Source: Terrimonas ferruginea DSM 30193 (GTDB lineage Bacteria > Bacteroidota > Bacteroidia > Chitinophagales > Chitinophagaceae). From it: DNA of 64,000 nt. The position numbers were made by a program, and so were the translations under genes. This document shows, piece after piece, positions 18,004-26,905 of this stretch. The DNA lies in NCBI RefSeq assembly GCF_000425585.1, contig NZ_KE384398.1:462416-526415 (forward strand). Reading direction: 5' to 3'. The number at the start of each line of letters is the position of its first letter. Position 1 is the stretch's first letter. Below the pieces are notes generated by a model. It ran no database searches. It was not told the DNA's origin and saw nothing but the letters and a program-made list of their open reading frames with translations.

Positions 18004-19449
18004 TTATTCCTGCAGATCTTTATTGGGTGGCGTTACCGTCGGGGCTTTGTTTTCCCAGTCGGCATGGAACACACCTTCCTTATCGATCCGCTCATAGGTA
18101 TGTGCGCCGAAATAATCGCGCTGCGCCTGGATGAGGTTGGCAGGCAATCTTTCGCGGCAGTATGCATCGAAATAGCTTAATGTAGCGGCAAACGTAGCAG
18201 CCGGTAACCCCGATGCCATGGCCGTTTGCAGCAGCGATACCATGTCACCACGGTGTTTTTGCAATGATTCACTGAACACGGGTGAAAGAATGAGGTTGGA
18301 CAATGACGGATCCTGCGTATAGGCTTTTCGCAGATCGTTGAGCATGGCAGAACGGATGATGCATCCGCCTTTCCATACCCGTATTACTTCGGCAATATTG
18401 ATGTCGTAATTGAATTGTGCAGAGGCCACCGTCAGCAATTGCAATCCCTGGCCGTATGCCAGCAGGAAGCCCATGTACAGCGCATTACGCGCTGCCGCAA
18501 TGAGTTGCTCCGCATCGGGATGTGCTTCAGCCGTATGACCGGGATAAATGTTGGCCGCCTTCTTACGTTCTGTTTTCAGGGCAGATAAATACCGCATCGT
18601 TACTGCAGAGTCGATCGTCGGCAGCGGTACATTCAGCTCCAGCGCGCTTTGTGAGGTCCAGAGACCGGTGCCTTTTTGTTTGGCCTTGTCGAGGATCATG
18701 TCTACGAGATCGTTGCCGGTATCGTCATCTTTTTTCAGGAAGATGTCAGCAGTTATTTCCACGAGGAAGGATTGCAGTTCGGCTTTGTTCCATTCCGCAA
18801 AAACCTGCTGCATGCGTTCATTGGAAACGCCGGCGCCGTATTTCAGGATGCCGTACACTTCGCTGATCAGTTGCATCATGGCATATTCGATGCCGTTGTG
18901 AACCATTTTGGTGTAATGCCCCGCCGCTGCGTTGCCGATGTAGGCCACACAGGCGCCTTCGTCGCTTTTGGCAGCAATAGCTTCCAGGATGGAGCGCATC
19001 AGTTCATAGCTTTCTTTATTGCCGCCGGGCATCAGGCTGGGGCCGAAACGCGCGCCTTCTTCTCCTCCGCTCACTCCCATGCCGATAAAATGAAATCCCG
19101 AATCGCGCAGCGCCGCGTAGCGGCGTTCTGTATCTGTGTAATGAGAGTTGCCGCCGTCGATCAGGATGTCTCCTTTGGACAACAGCGGTGTTATTTCACC
19201 GATAACGGTGTCTACAATCTTGCCAGCAGGCACGAGCAACATGATGATGCGCGGGGTCTGTAAAGCTGCTACAAATTCTTCGGGGGTGGCAGCGGTCGTT
19301 ACCGGACGGTCGCCCGCAACTTCCTGCAATTTCTTACGTTGTTTTTCGTCGCGGTCGTATCCGCATACTTCAAATCCGTGGTCTGCAATGTTCATGACCA
19401 GGTTGCTTCCCATGGTCCCGAGTCCGATCATTCCAAAATGTGCCGGCAT
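18004..19449 (-). CDS. gnd: 6-phosphogluconate dehydrogenase, decarboxylating
   Basis: A 481-residue enzyme that converts 6-phosphogluconate to ribulose-5-phosphate and CO2 while reducing NADP+. Visible motifs are the Rossmann GLGTMGSNL (8-16), DGGNSHYTDTERR, the substrate-binding GVSGGEEGARFGPSLMPGG and KMVHNGIEYAMMQ with the catalytic Lys. It is the first gene of the gnd-zwf-pgl operon and has a perfect -7 box 52 bases upstream of the ATG. Confidence 0.96.
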   Translation of the reverse strand: MPAHFGMIGLGTMGSNLVMNIADHGFEVCGYDRDEKQRKKLQEVAGDRPVTTAATPEEFVAALQTPRIIMLLVPAGKIVDTVIGEITPLLSKGDILIDGGNSHYTDTERRYAALRDSGFHFIGMGVSGGEEGARFGPSLMPGGNKESYELMRSILEAIAAKSDEGACVAYIGNAAAGHYTKMVHNGIEYAMMQLISEVYGILKYGAGVSNERMQQVFAEWNKAELQSFLVEITADIFLKKDDDTGNDLVDMILDKAKQKGTGLWTSQSALELNVPLPTIDSAVTMRYLSALKTERKKAANIYPGHTAEAHPDAEQLIAAARNALYMGFLLAYGQGLQLLTVASAQFNYDINIAEVIRVWKGGCIIRSAMLNDLRKAYTQDPSLSNLILSPVFSESLQKHRGDMVSLLQTAMASGLPAATFAATLSYFDAYCRERLPANLIQAQRDYFGAHTYERIDKEGVFHADWENKAPTVTPPNKDLQE

Positions 19450-19501
19450 AACGTTTTTTTGTGGTTGGAGATCTGTCTGCTACTAGTTCCTGATTACGCA
19501 G

Positions 19502-19509
19502 CAAAAATA
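19502..19509 (-). promoter_or_regulatory. -7 box of the gnd-zwf-pgl operon
   Basis: On the minus strand TATTTTTG is an 8/8 match to TAnnTTTG, 52 bases before the gnd ATG. A -33 TTTG is not obvious. Confidence 0.5.
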
Positions 19510-19613
19510 AGGATTGCTTTTTTTGCCATCAGGTATTTAATTTTGGATGGAGTTATTGACTGAATCAATTCGATCACCTGTCGCTTCGCGGCCCTTAAAT
19601 TCTTTACTCTCCC

Positions 19614-20432
19614 ATGCGTTTGTCCTTCATTTACCTGGCTGCTGCCTGCATGGCAGCTTCATTAATTGCCTGCCGTACCACCGCCGGCCCGTATGCCGAA
19701 ACCAATACACGCTACCGCGAGCAGGCAGATTCCCTGGCAATGATTGTCAAACGTACACCAGCCGCTGATTCTTATTATAAAAACGGCCGTGACTGGGTAG
19801 GCACCACCAATTTCAACCTGCGCAAGCCCAATTATGTTATAATACACCATACGGCACAAAATAGTTGTGAGCAGACCCTTAAAACTTTTACGCTGCCCCG
19901 TACGCAGGTTAGTGCGCATTACGTAATCTGCAAAGACGGAACGGTATACCACATGCTCAATGATTACCTGCGTGCATGGCATGCGGGTGCCAGCCGCTGG
20001 GGCACCAACACAGATATCAATTCTGCCAGCATCGGCATTGAACTTGATAACAATGGCGCCGAGCCCTTTCCCGAAGCACAGATCAACAGCCTGATCAAAG
20101 TACTGTCACGTTTGAAATCGAGCTACACCATTCCAGCGGATCATTTCATCGGCCATTCGGATATTGCGCCGGGCCGCAAAGTGGACCCCAACAAAACATT
20201 TCCCTGGCAACAATTGGCGCAGCAGGGATATGGCGCCTGGTATGACACTACCAACGTGCAGGTGCCCGAATATTTCGATCCGATGCTCGCACTCCGCGTG
20301 ATCGGTTATGATACGAGAAAACCTGAATATGCATTCAGTTCGTTCCGCCTGCACTTTTTGCCCAATGACACTACCCGCAGTTTTACGGACACCGACAAAA
20401 AGATTCTCTGGAGCCTGATGAACCGCCAATAA
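19614..20432 (+). CDS. N-acetylmuramoyl-L-alanine amidase, lipoprotein
   Basis: A 272-residue amidase of the Amidase_2 (PGRP-like) family, which cuts the bond between MurNAc and the stem peptide. The N-terminus is a lipoprotein signal (lipobox LIAC, Cys20), so it is probably anchored to a membrane facing the periplasm. Zinc-site motifs are IIHHTA, the core SAHYVI, HAGASRWG, GIELDNNG and GHSDIAPGRKVDP. It is divergent from the pentose phosphate operon and followed after 93 bases by an envelope protein gene. It could serve peptidoglycan turnover that feeds the AmgK/MurU route at 7.8-10.0 kb (inference). Confidence 0.9.
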   Translation: MRLSFIYLAAACMAASLIACRTTAGPYAETNTRYREQADSLAMIVKRTPAADSYYKNGRDWVGTTNFNLRKPNYVIIHHTAQNSCEQTLKTFTLPRTQVSAHYVICKDGTVYHMLNDYLRAWHAGASRWGTNTDINSASIGIELDNNGAEPFPEAQINSLIKVLSRLKSSYTIPADHFIGHSDIAPGRKVDPNKTFPWQQLAQQGYGAWYDTTNVQVPEYFDPMLALRVIGYDTRKPEYAFSSFRLHFLPNDTTRSFTDTDKKILWSLMNRQ

Positions 20433-20525
20433 GCTGAACTGTTGTAAAACTGTTAAAGGGGGCACAGGTTCTTGCATTCTTAATGTAACTTCAGGGCTCG
20501 TTATATGATCAAAAATATACCCCTG

Positions 20526-22919
20526 ATGAAATATTTCCTTGCCGCCATTACTATCTGCCTGTTCGTTACAAGTACTTCCGCGCAAAACGTGGAATCGACT
20601 ATTGCGCTGTACGCAGATAAGTATCCGCAGGAAAAAACATATTTGCATTACGACAAATCGAGCTACGGCGCGGGGCAGACCGTGTGGTTCAAAGCCTATC
20701 TGATGAGCGGCATCATGCCGGCAGATGAAAGCAAAACATTTTATGTAGACTGGACCGATGACAAAGGAAAATTATTGGAACATGGCGTATACCCCGTTAT
20801 ACAGGCCAGTGCCAGCGGCCAGTTTGATATCCCGGCAAATTATAAAGGCGACTATATTCACGTAAAAGCTTACACCAAATGGATGCTTAATTTCGACACC
20901 GCATTCATTTACCAGAAAGACATACGTGTATTGCAACCGAAAGCGCCTGCTGCCGCCAATGCACCGAAGCCTGCGGTCATCCCAACCCTGCAGTTTTTCC
21001 CCGAAGGAGGCGACGCAGTAGCCGAACTTTCCAACAAAATTGCCTTTAAAGCCAATGACCAATGGGGGCGTCCGGTGAAAATAAAAGGCGTGGTGATTGA
21101 CAGCAAAGGACAGGTGATCGACAGCCTGCGTCCGCGTCACGACGGCATGGGCTTCTTCTACATTCTTCCGCAATCGAACGAAACCTATACGGCAAAATGG
21201 AAAGATGAAAAGGGAAAAGACTATACGACCCCGCTGCCGGTTGCCAAAAAAGAAGGTATCACGCTGCAGGTAGCTGCCGCCGGAGATAAACGTACGGTAG
21301 TCATCAATTCGAACCTGGCTGCACTCAAAACAAAACCGACCATTCATGTGCTTGGTACGATGAACCAGAACCAGGCATTCAAAGTAACACGCGATATATC
21401 TTCGGGTAATACAAGACTGATTATCCCGACGGCAGACCTGCCCACCGGCATTCTCACGATCACCGTATTCGACGATCAATGGAAACCACTCGCAGAACGC
21501 ATCACATTTGTCAATAACAACGAGGCCATCTTCAAACCAACGGTAAACGTCGATCATTGGGGATTGAGTCAGCGTGCGCGCAACAAAGTGGATATTATGC
21601 TGCCCGATACCATGTTCACCAACCTGTCGATTTCCGTTACAGATATCGGCATCGACAGCGACAGCAGCGACAATATCATTTCCCATTTATTGCTGGCCAG
21701 TGAGATCAAAGGACAGGTATACAAACCCGCCTATTATTTTTCATCCACCAGCGATACCATCAATCAGCACCTCGACCTGGTGATGCTTACACACGGATGG
21801 CGCCGTTTCAAATGGGATGAAGTAGTGGCCGGAAAAACACCCTCACTCATTTACCAGCGCGACACATCTTATCTCTCTATCGGCGGACGGGTATATGGCG
21901 TAAACCAGGCTTTGTTCAGAGACGCCGGCGAAATCATTTTGATGATCAAACCCATGGAAGGCCAGAAGGAAGGACAAAGTCTTTTATTACCAATCGGCAC
22001 GGACGGCACATTCGGTGATCCCAACGTATTGCTTTTTGACTCCGTAAGAATTTATTACCAACTGTCGCAGAAGAAAGGCTTCCGTGATGCTTCGGTGAAG
22101 TTTATGGAAAACCTGCTGCCGCCACTCCGCAATAACCAGGCGGCCAACGGACTGTATTCGCAGCAATGGGACACGGCCGGCATGGCACGCAACCGCCTAC
22201 TCGCCGATGAAGCTGCCAAACTGCTGGCCAATGCTGAGGGAAAAATGCTTGACAACGTCGTAATAAAAAGTAAAACCAAGACCAAAGTGGAACAGATGGA
22301 TGAAAAGTATACATCCGCCTTTTTTAAAGGTGATGGCATGCAATTCGACATCACCGAAGATCCTGCGGCCATGGGCGCCATGACCATTTTCAATTACCTG
22401 CAGGGCCGTGTGGCGGGATTACAGATAACCACCGGAGGACCGGGCGGTAATACTTCTCTCCAATGGCGCGGCGGTTCTCCGCAATTGTACCTCGATGAAA
22501 TGCCAACCGAGCCCGATCAGATACAATCGGTACCCGTAGCGGATATTGCTTATGTAAAAGTATTCCGTCCCCCGTTCATGGGTGGCTTCAACGGAGCCAA
22601 TGGCGCAATCGCCGTTTACACACGCCGCGGAGGTGATATCAAATCAACACCCGGCTCAGGACTGGCCAACGAAAAAGTAGTTGGCTACTCGCTGGTCAAA
22701 CAATTCTATTCGCCTAACTACGATTCCTATAAAAAAGAAAACGAGTCACGCGATCTGCGCACCACTTTATATTGGAATCCGCAATTGCGCGGCGGAGGCA
22801 AAGACCGCAAAGTGTCCGTCACCTTTCACAACAATGATATTTCCGAAGCATTCCGTGTAGTAATAGAAGGTATGACGGGCGATGGAAGACTGGCGCATGT
22901 GGAGTATGTGATGGAATAA
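20526..22919 (+). CDS. MG2-like envelope protein with C-terminal TonB plug domain
   Basis: A 797-residue protein with a signal peptide (about 1-20, ending TSAQ). The N-terminal part (about 25-130) resembles alpha-2-macroglobulin MG2 domains, with KTYLHYDKSSYGAGQ and WFKAYL. Further beta-rich domains follow, and near the C-terminus (about 610-720) there is a TonB-dependent receptor plug-like domain (LQGRVAGLQI, FMGGFNGANGAIAVYT). No 22-strand barrel follows the plug, which is typical of a Bacteroidota family whose role is unknown. An ATG at 20505 would add seven residues before the signal peptide. Probably periplasmic or outer-membrane associated. Confidence 0.75.
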   Translation: MKYFLAAITICLFVTSTSAQNVESTIALYADKYPQEKTYLHYDKSSYGAGQTVWFKAYLMSGIMPADESKTFYVDWTDDKGKLLEHGVYPVIQASASGQFDIPANYKGDYIHVKAYTKWMLNFDTAFIYQKDIRVLQPKAPAAANAPKPAVIPTLQFFPEGGDAVAELSNKIAFKANDQWGRPVKIKGVVIDSKGQVIDSLRPRHDGMGFFYILPQSNETYTAKWKDEKGKDYTTPLPVAKKEGITLQVAAAGDKRTVVINSNLAALKTKPTIHVLGTMNQNQAFKVTRDISSGNTRLIIPTADLPTGILTITVFDDQWKPLAERITFVNNNEAIFKPTVNVDHWGLSQRARNKVDIMLPDTMFTNLSISVTDIGIDSDSSDNIISHLLLASEIKGQVYKPAYYFSSTSDTINQHLDLVMLTHGWRRFKWDEVVAGKTPSLIYQRDTSYLSIGGRVYGVNQALFRDAGEIILMIKPMEGQKEGQSLLLPIGTDGTFGDPNVLLFDSVRIYYQLSQKKGFRDASVKFMENLLPPLRNNQAANGLYSQQWDTAGMARNRLLADEAAKLLANAEGKMLDNVVIKSKTKTKVEQMDEKYTSAFFKGDGMQFDITEDPAAMGAMTIFNYLQGRVAGLQITTGGPGGNTSLQWRGGSPQLYLDEMPTEPDQIQSVPVADIAYVKVFRPPFMGGFNGANGAIAVYTRRGGDIKSTPGSGLANEKVVGYSLVKQFYSPNYDSYKKENESRDLRTTLYWNPQLRGGGKDRKVSVTFHNNDISEAFRVVIEGMTGDGRLAHVEYVME

Positions 22920-22920
22920 A

Positions 22921-23083
22921 GCACCTTTGGTGCAATGTGAAAATGTGAAGATGTGGAAATGTGAAATCGTTTTAGCTACAGCGTCTCTGCTCCTTATGCG
23001 CCTTTGCGTGAAGCGGTGTTCTTTTTTACGCAAAGTTACCCATTGACCATTCACCATTGACCATTCACCATTGACCATTCACG
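22921..23083. repeat. Spacer made of short tandem repeats
   Basis: After the stop codon come a small hairpin GCACC-TTT-GGTGC (22921-22933), four 8-bp ATGTGAAN units (22935-22966), a dispersed 27-nt element (22984-23010; inverted relative at 31200-31226 with three differences), and six 7-bp units alternating ATTGACC/ATTCACC (23042-23083). No coding sequence is seen. Confidence 0.75.
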
Positions 23084-23131
23084 TTTTTGAATTCTTGCAT
23101 CTTTCTAATAACATCCTCCCCCGTATTGCAC

Positions 23132-23139
23132 TATTTTTG
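23132..23139 (+). promoter_or_regulatory. -7 box upstream of the GH63 gene
   Basis: TATTTTTG is an 8/8 match to TAnnTTTG. It is followed by CAAC and then an ATG (23144) that opens a nine-codon frame, not the GH63 gene. The GH63 start lies 45 bases beyond the box. Confidence 0.55.
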
Positions 23140-23143
23140 CAAC

Positions 23144-23173
23144 ATGCATAACCGGCGCTTGCCATTCAACTAA
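23144..23173 (+). other. Possible leader peptide ORF before the GH63 gene
   Basis: ATG at the predicted transcription start opens MHNRRLPFN and a TAA stop (23171-23173), 11 bases before the GH63 ATG at 23185. The position fits a leaderless upstream ORF, but a frame this short can occur by chance. Confidence 0.25.
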
Positions 23174-23184
23174 ACAAGCAGCAG

Positions 23185-25851
23185 ATGACAGCAGAACACC
23201 AGCGACTGGCCGTAAACGCCACCAAAGCAGTTCCTCTCGCACAATGGGGACCTTACCTGAGTGAAAGACAATGGGGCACCGTACGCGAAGATTACAGCAA
23301 TAATGGCGATGCCTGGCATTATTTCCCCTTTGAACACGCTCACTGCCGCTCCTATATCTGGGGCGAAGACGGACTAGCGGGCATTTCAGATTTCTTCGGT
23401 AACCTCTGTTTCGGTATCTCGTTGTGGAACGGACAAGATAATATTCTCAAAGAACGCCTGTTCGGCCTCGGTAACCCGCAAGGCAATCACGGGGAAGATG
23501 TAAAAGAGCTTTACTATTATCTCGATAATCTTCCCACGCACTATTACATGGAGTTCCTGTATAAGTACCCGCAACAGGCATTTCCCTACGAACAACTGCG
23601 CGAAGAAAATAAGAAGCGCTCCAAACAAGACCCGGAGTATGAAATACTCGACACCGGCGTATTCAACGACAACCGTTATTTCGATGTAAAAATCACCTAC
23701 GCCAAAGAAAGCGCACAGGATATGTTCATCCGCATCGACGTAACCAACCGTTATTCACAGGCAGCAGATCTTAGTTTGTTGCCCACACTTTGGTTTTACA
23801 ACCGCTGGGAACAAGGTGCTTTCCGCCAGAAACCCTGCATTTCTTATATTAATAAAAACAGCGTCAAGGCAGAACATGAACGCCTCGGTGATTACTATTT
23901 CTATTTTCAGAATCCTGATAAACTACTGTTTACGGAAAATGAAACAAACACGGAAAAAGTAACCGGTGCACCCAATAAATCCATTTTTGTAAAAGATGCG
24001 TTCAATGACGCCATCATTGAAGGCAAAAATGTAAATGAACTCACCGCCAGAAAAGCCGGCACCAAGGTATCACCCGTTTATCAGTTAAAAATAAATGCCG
24101 GTGCTACCAAAACAGTCTATTGCCGGCTCAGCAGCAAGCAGATCGACGCTCCTTTCGCCAGGGGCTTCAAAGATGTTTTTAAAGTACGCAAACAGGAAGC
24201 CGATGAATTTTATGCGGCCATCCTGCCCAAAGGCACGGACAGCGAAAAAGCCAATATCCAGCGCCAGGCACTGGCAGGTATTCTGTGGAGCAAACAATAT
24301 TATCATTTCGATGTGGAAGAATGGCTGACGCAAAGCGATGGCATCACACCTGTCAGCGCTTCCAAAATGAGCGGACGCAACAACGACTGGAAACACCTTA
24401 AGAACCAGGACATCATCATGATGCCCGACAAATGGGAATATCCCTGGTATGCGGCATGGGATCTCGGCTTTCAATGCATCTCGATGGCCGTGGTAGATCC
24501 AACTTTTGCCAAGCATCAACTGCAACTGATCATGCGGGAGTGGTACATGAAACCCGACGGTCAGCTGCCTGCTTACGAATGGAATTTCAGCGACGTAAAC
24601 CCACCCGTACAGGCCTGGGCCGCCATGCAGATCTACCACATTGAAAAAAAGCAAACCGGCAAAGGCGACATTCAATTCCTAAAAAAAGTTTTCCATAAAC
24701 TGCTCCTCAATTTCACCTGGTGGATCAACCGAAAGGACGTCAATGGCAACAACATCTTTGAGGGGGGATTTCTTGGCCTCGATAACATCGGTGTATTCAA
24801 CCGCAGTTTTCATTTCCCCGGCGAAATGCAGCTCGAGCAGGCCGACGGCACCAGTTGGATGGGCATCTATGCACTCGATATGATGGACATGGCCGTAGAA
24901 ATCGCGCTGGAAGACCGCTCTTTCGAAGACATGGCCACTAAATTCTTCGAGCATTTTGTGTTGATTGCGGAATCATTAAACGAACATGGCCTTTGGAATG
25001 AAGAAGACCGGTTCTTTTACGATGTATTGTGCGTAACCGGTGCCGATCCCGTGCCCTTACGCATTCAATCAGTAGTGGGCATCACGCCGCTCTATGCCGT
25101 TTCAACCATCAGTAAAAAAGCCATGGACCTGCTCACCGACTTCAAAAAACGAGTGACCTGGTTTGAAAATTACCGTAAGAAGAACGCTCTTTTCTGGCCC
25201 AACGAAGAACGCAGCCAGGACGGTGAAATATTATTATCCCTGGTGCCGAAAGACCGGTTAATCGATATGCTGCAGCGCCTGCTGAACGAAGAAGAATTTT
25301 TATCCGAAGGCGGTATCCGCGCATTATCTAAATACCACGATCAGCATCCTTATTCCGTTACGGTGGATGGCAATATCTACAGTATCCGGTACGATCCGGG
25401 CGATTCCACCTCCGATATGTTTGGCGGCAACTCTAACTGGCGCGGCCCCGTATGGATGCCGATCAACTTCCTCATCATCCAGTCGATCCGCCGCTACGGC
25501 GAGTTCTACGGCGATTCATTGAAAGTAGAATACCCCACCGGATCGGGCCAGCACTTGAATCTTGAACAAGTGGCCAATGAACTTTCACTCCGCGTAGTGA
25601 ACCTGTTTGAAAAAAATGAAGAAGGTGCGCGTACCCTTTACGGCGATTATAGCTGGTTTTATAAACAACCGGGTAACGAAGAACTGGTGATGTTCTACGA
25701 ATATTTTCACGGAGATTCGGGAAGAGGACTGGGTGCTTCACATCAGACAGGATGGACGGCACTGGTAGCCGAATTGATCAGCGAGATCGGTGAAAGAAAA
25801 GAAACGATCAGCGATCGTTCAACAGCAGTCCCTGATAAGATCCTGGAGTAA
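23185..25851 (+). CDS. GH63-family glucosidase
   Basis: An 888-residue protein related to bacterial GH63 glucosidases. The N-terminal part (LSERQWGTVREDYS, DAWHYFPFEHAHCRSYIWGEDG) and the C-terminal alpha/alpha toroid (YAAWDLGF near 423-428, LPAYEWNFSD near 466, WRGPVWMPINF near 752) are characteristic. GH63 enzymes are inverting alpha-glucosidases acting on glucosyl-oligosaccharides or small glucosides. No signal peptide is seen, so it is likely cytosolic. The last 44 bases overlap the end of the convergent AraC gene. Natural substrate unknown. Confidence 0.85.
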   Translation: MTAEHQRLAVNATKAVPLAQWGPYLSERQWGTVREDYSNNGDAWHYFPFEHAHCRSYIWGEDGLAGISDFFGNLCFGISLWNGQDNILKERLFGLGNPQGNHGEDVKELYYYLDNLPTHYYMEFLYKYPQQAFPYEQLREENKKRSKQDPEYEILDTGVFNDNRYFDVKITYAKESAQDMFIRIDVTNRYSQAADLSLLPTLWFYNRWEQGAFRQKPCISYINKNSVKAEHERLGDYYFYFQNPDKLLFTENETNTEKVTGAPNKSIFVKDAFNDAIIEGKNVNELTARKAGTKVSPVYQLKINAGATKTVYCRLSSKQIDAPFARGFKDVFKVRKQEADEFYAAILPKGTDSEKANIQRQALAGILWSKQYYHFDVEEWLTQSDGITPVSASKMSGRNNDWKHLKNQDIIMMPDKWEYPWYAAWDLGFQCISMAVVDPTFAKHQLQLIMREWYMKPDGQLPAYEWNFSDVNPPVQAWAAMQIYHIEKKQTGKGDIQFLKKVFHKLLLNFTWWINRKDVNGNNIFEGGFLGLDNIGVFNRSFHFPGEMQLEQADGTSWMGIYALDMMDMAVEIALEDRSFEDMATKFFEHFVLIAESLNEHGLWNEEDRFFYDVLCVTGADPVPLRIQSVVGITPLYAVSTISKKAMDLLTDFKKRVTWFENYRKKNALFWPNEERSQDGEILLSLVPKDRLIDMLQRLLNEEEFLSEGGIRALSKYHDQHPYSVTVDGNIYSIRYDPGDSTSDMFGGNSNWRGPVWMPINFLIIQSIRRYGEFYGDSLKVEYPTGSGQHLNLEQVANELSLRVVNLFEKNEEGARTLYGDYSWFYKQPGNEELVMFYEYFHGDSGRGLGASHQTGWTALVAELISEIGERKETISDRSTAVPDKILE

Positions 25852-26737
25852 CGCCTTCCGCTTTGCGGAACAGTCTTACAAAATAATTCACATCGCTAAA
25901 ACCGCATTGCTGGCTCACGCTGGTGATGCTGTTTTTTTTATCGGCCAGCAACTGCTTGGCCAGCCTGATCCTTTCGCGGTTGATATATTCCAATGGCGTT
26001 AAGCCGAATTGTTCGCGGAACCATTTGAAAAACATATTACGGCTGAGATAAGCCTGCCTGCAAAGTATATCGATGCTGAATTTTTCGGTAAGATGCTCGT
26101 GTATATAATGCAGTACGTAATGTAACCGGCTGCTGTTGTTGCTCTCCTGGCTTTCGGCTACTACCTGGTACAGATGCTGGCTCTGCACCAACCGGATCAG
26201 TAGCTCTTTCATGTTAAGATCAGCAAAAATATTCTTGGCCTTATCGCCACTGCTGCATACACGGATCAGCTTATTGATGATCTCCGTTACTTCATCATCA
26301 TTCTCAAAATGATATTGATTGAAACGGAGTTGCCAGTTGTGTTGCTCATCACCCGCATTGTAATAGTTATCGAGATAGTGCAGCGTATCGTCGATGTAGC
26401 GCGGGTCTACTGCCAGCGCGATGCATTGTGTGGGGTTCTCTACCTGCGCTTCAGGAAAATCGATCACCATGGTTTCATTGGCCGGCACAATCACCGTTTC
26501 GCCCGGCATATACTCGAAAGCCGGCTTATCATAAAGGTGCATTATTTTTTTGCCGCGCACCATGCTGGTGATTACGAAGTCGGTGAAGGTGAGCGGCACA
26601 CGGTATGCCTGCTGATAGCTTTCAAAAATATTCAGTTCACAATTGGTGAGATTGAATACACGCCTGTTTTCTACCAGCGTATTGAGACGCCCGGGCGCAG
26701 TGAGGTCAATCTTGTTCAGCATTTTTCCGGCAGGCAT
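25808..26737 (-). CDS. AraC-family transcriptional regulator
   Basis: A 309-residue regulator with an N-terminal sensor region (about 1-190) and a C-terminal double helix-turn-helix (about 205-305). The second helix pair carries the family signature QQCGFSDVNYFVRLFRKAEGVTPGSYQ. It is divergent from an aldehyde dehydrogenase gene 168 bases away and probably controls it; AraC, aldehyde dehydrogenase and DUF779 genes often sit together in Bacteroidota. Inducer unknown. Its 3' end overlaps the GH63 gene by 44 bases. Confidence 0.88.
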   Translation of the reverse strand: MPAGKMLNKIDLTAPGRLNTLVENRRVFNLTNCELNIFESYQQAYRVPLTFTDFVITSMVRGKKIMHLYDKPAFEYMPGETVIVPANETMVIDFPEAQVENPTQCIALAVDPRYIDDTLHYLDNYYNAGDEQHNWQLRFNQYHFENDDEVTEIINKLIRVCSSGDKAKNIFADLNMKELLIRLVQSQHLYQVVAESQESNNSSRLHYVLHYIHEHLTEKFSIDILCRQAYLSRNMFFKWFREQFGLTPLEYINRERIRLAKQLLADKKNSITSVSQQCGFSDVNYFVRLFRKAEGVTPGSYQGLLLNDR

Positions 26738-26781
26738 AGCGGCTCAAATTTTTGGCAATGACACTTCCCTGAAGTTACGGC

Positions 26782-26818
26782 ATTATCCGGGCAGGGATAA
26801 TACAAAGGGTACAATTGT
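26782..26818. promoter_or_regulatory. Candidate operator between araC-type gene and aldehyde dehydrogenase
   Basis: Two symmetrical sequences lie in the 168-bp divergent spacer: ATTATCC/GGATAAT with a 6-base loop (26782-26801) and the palindrome ACAATTGT (26811-26818). They could bind the adjacent regulator. AraC proteins more often bind direct repeats, so the assignment is weak. Confidence 0.3.
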
Positions 26819-26905
26819 GCTATAACTAAGTACAAAAATACCGTGTGTTCGTTCGTAAGTTTTGAAAATTAGCTGAATTAAATAACGATTTAAAACAGCT
26901 TGACC

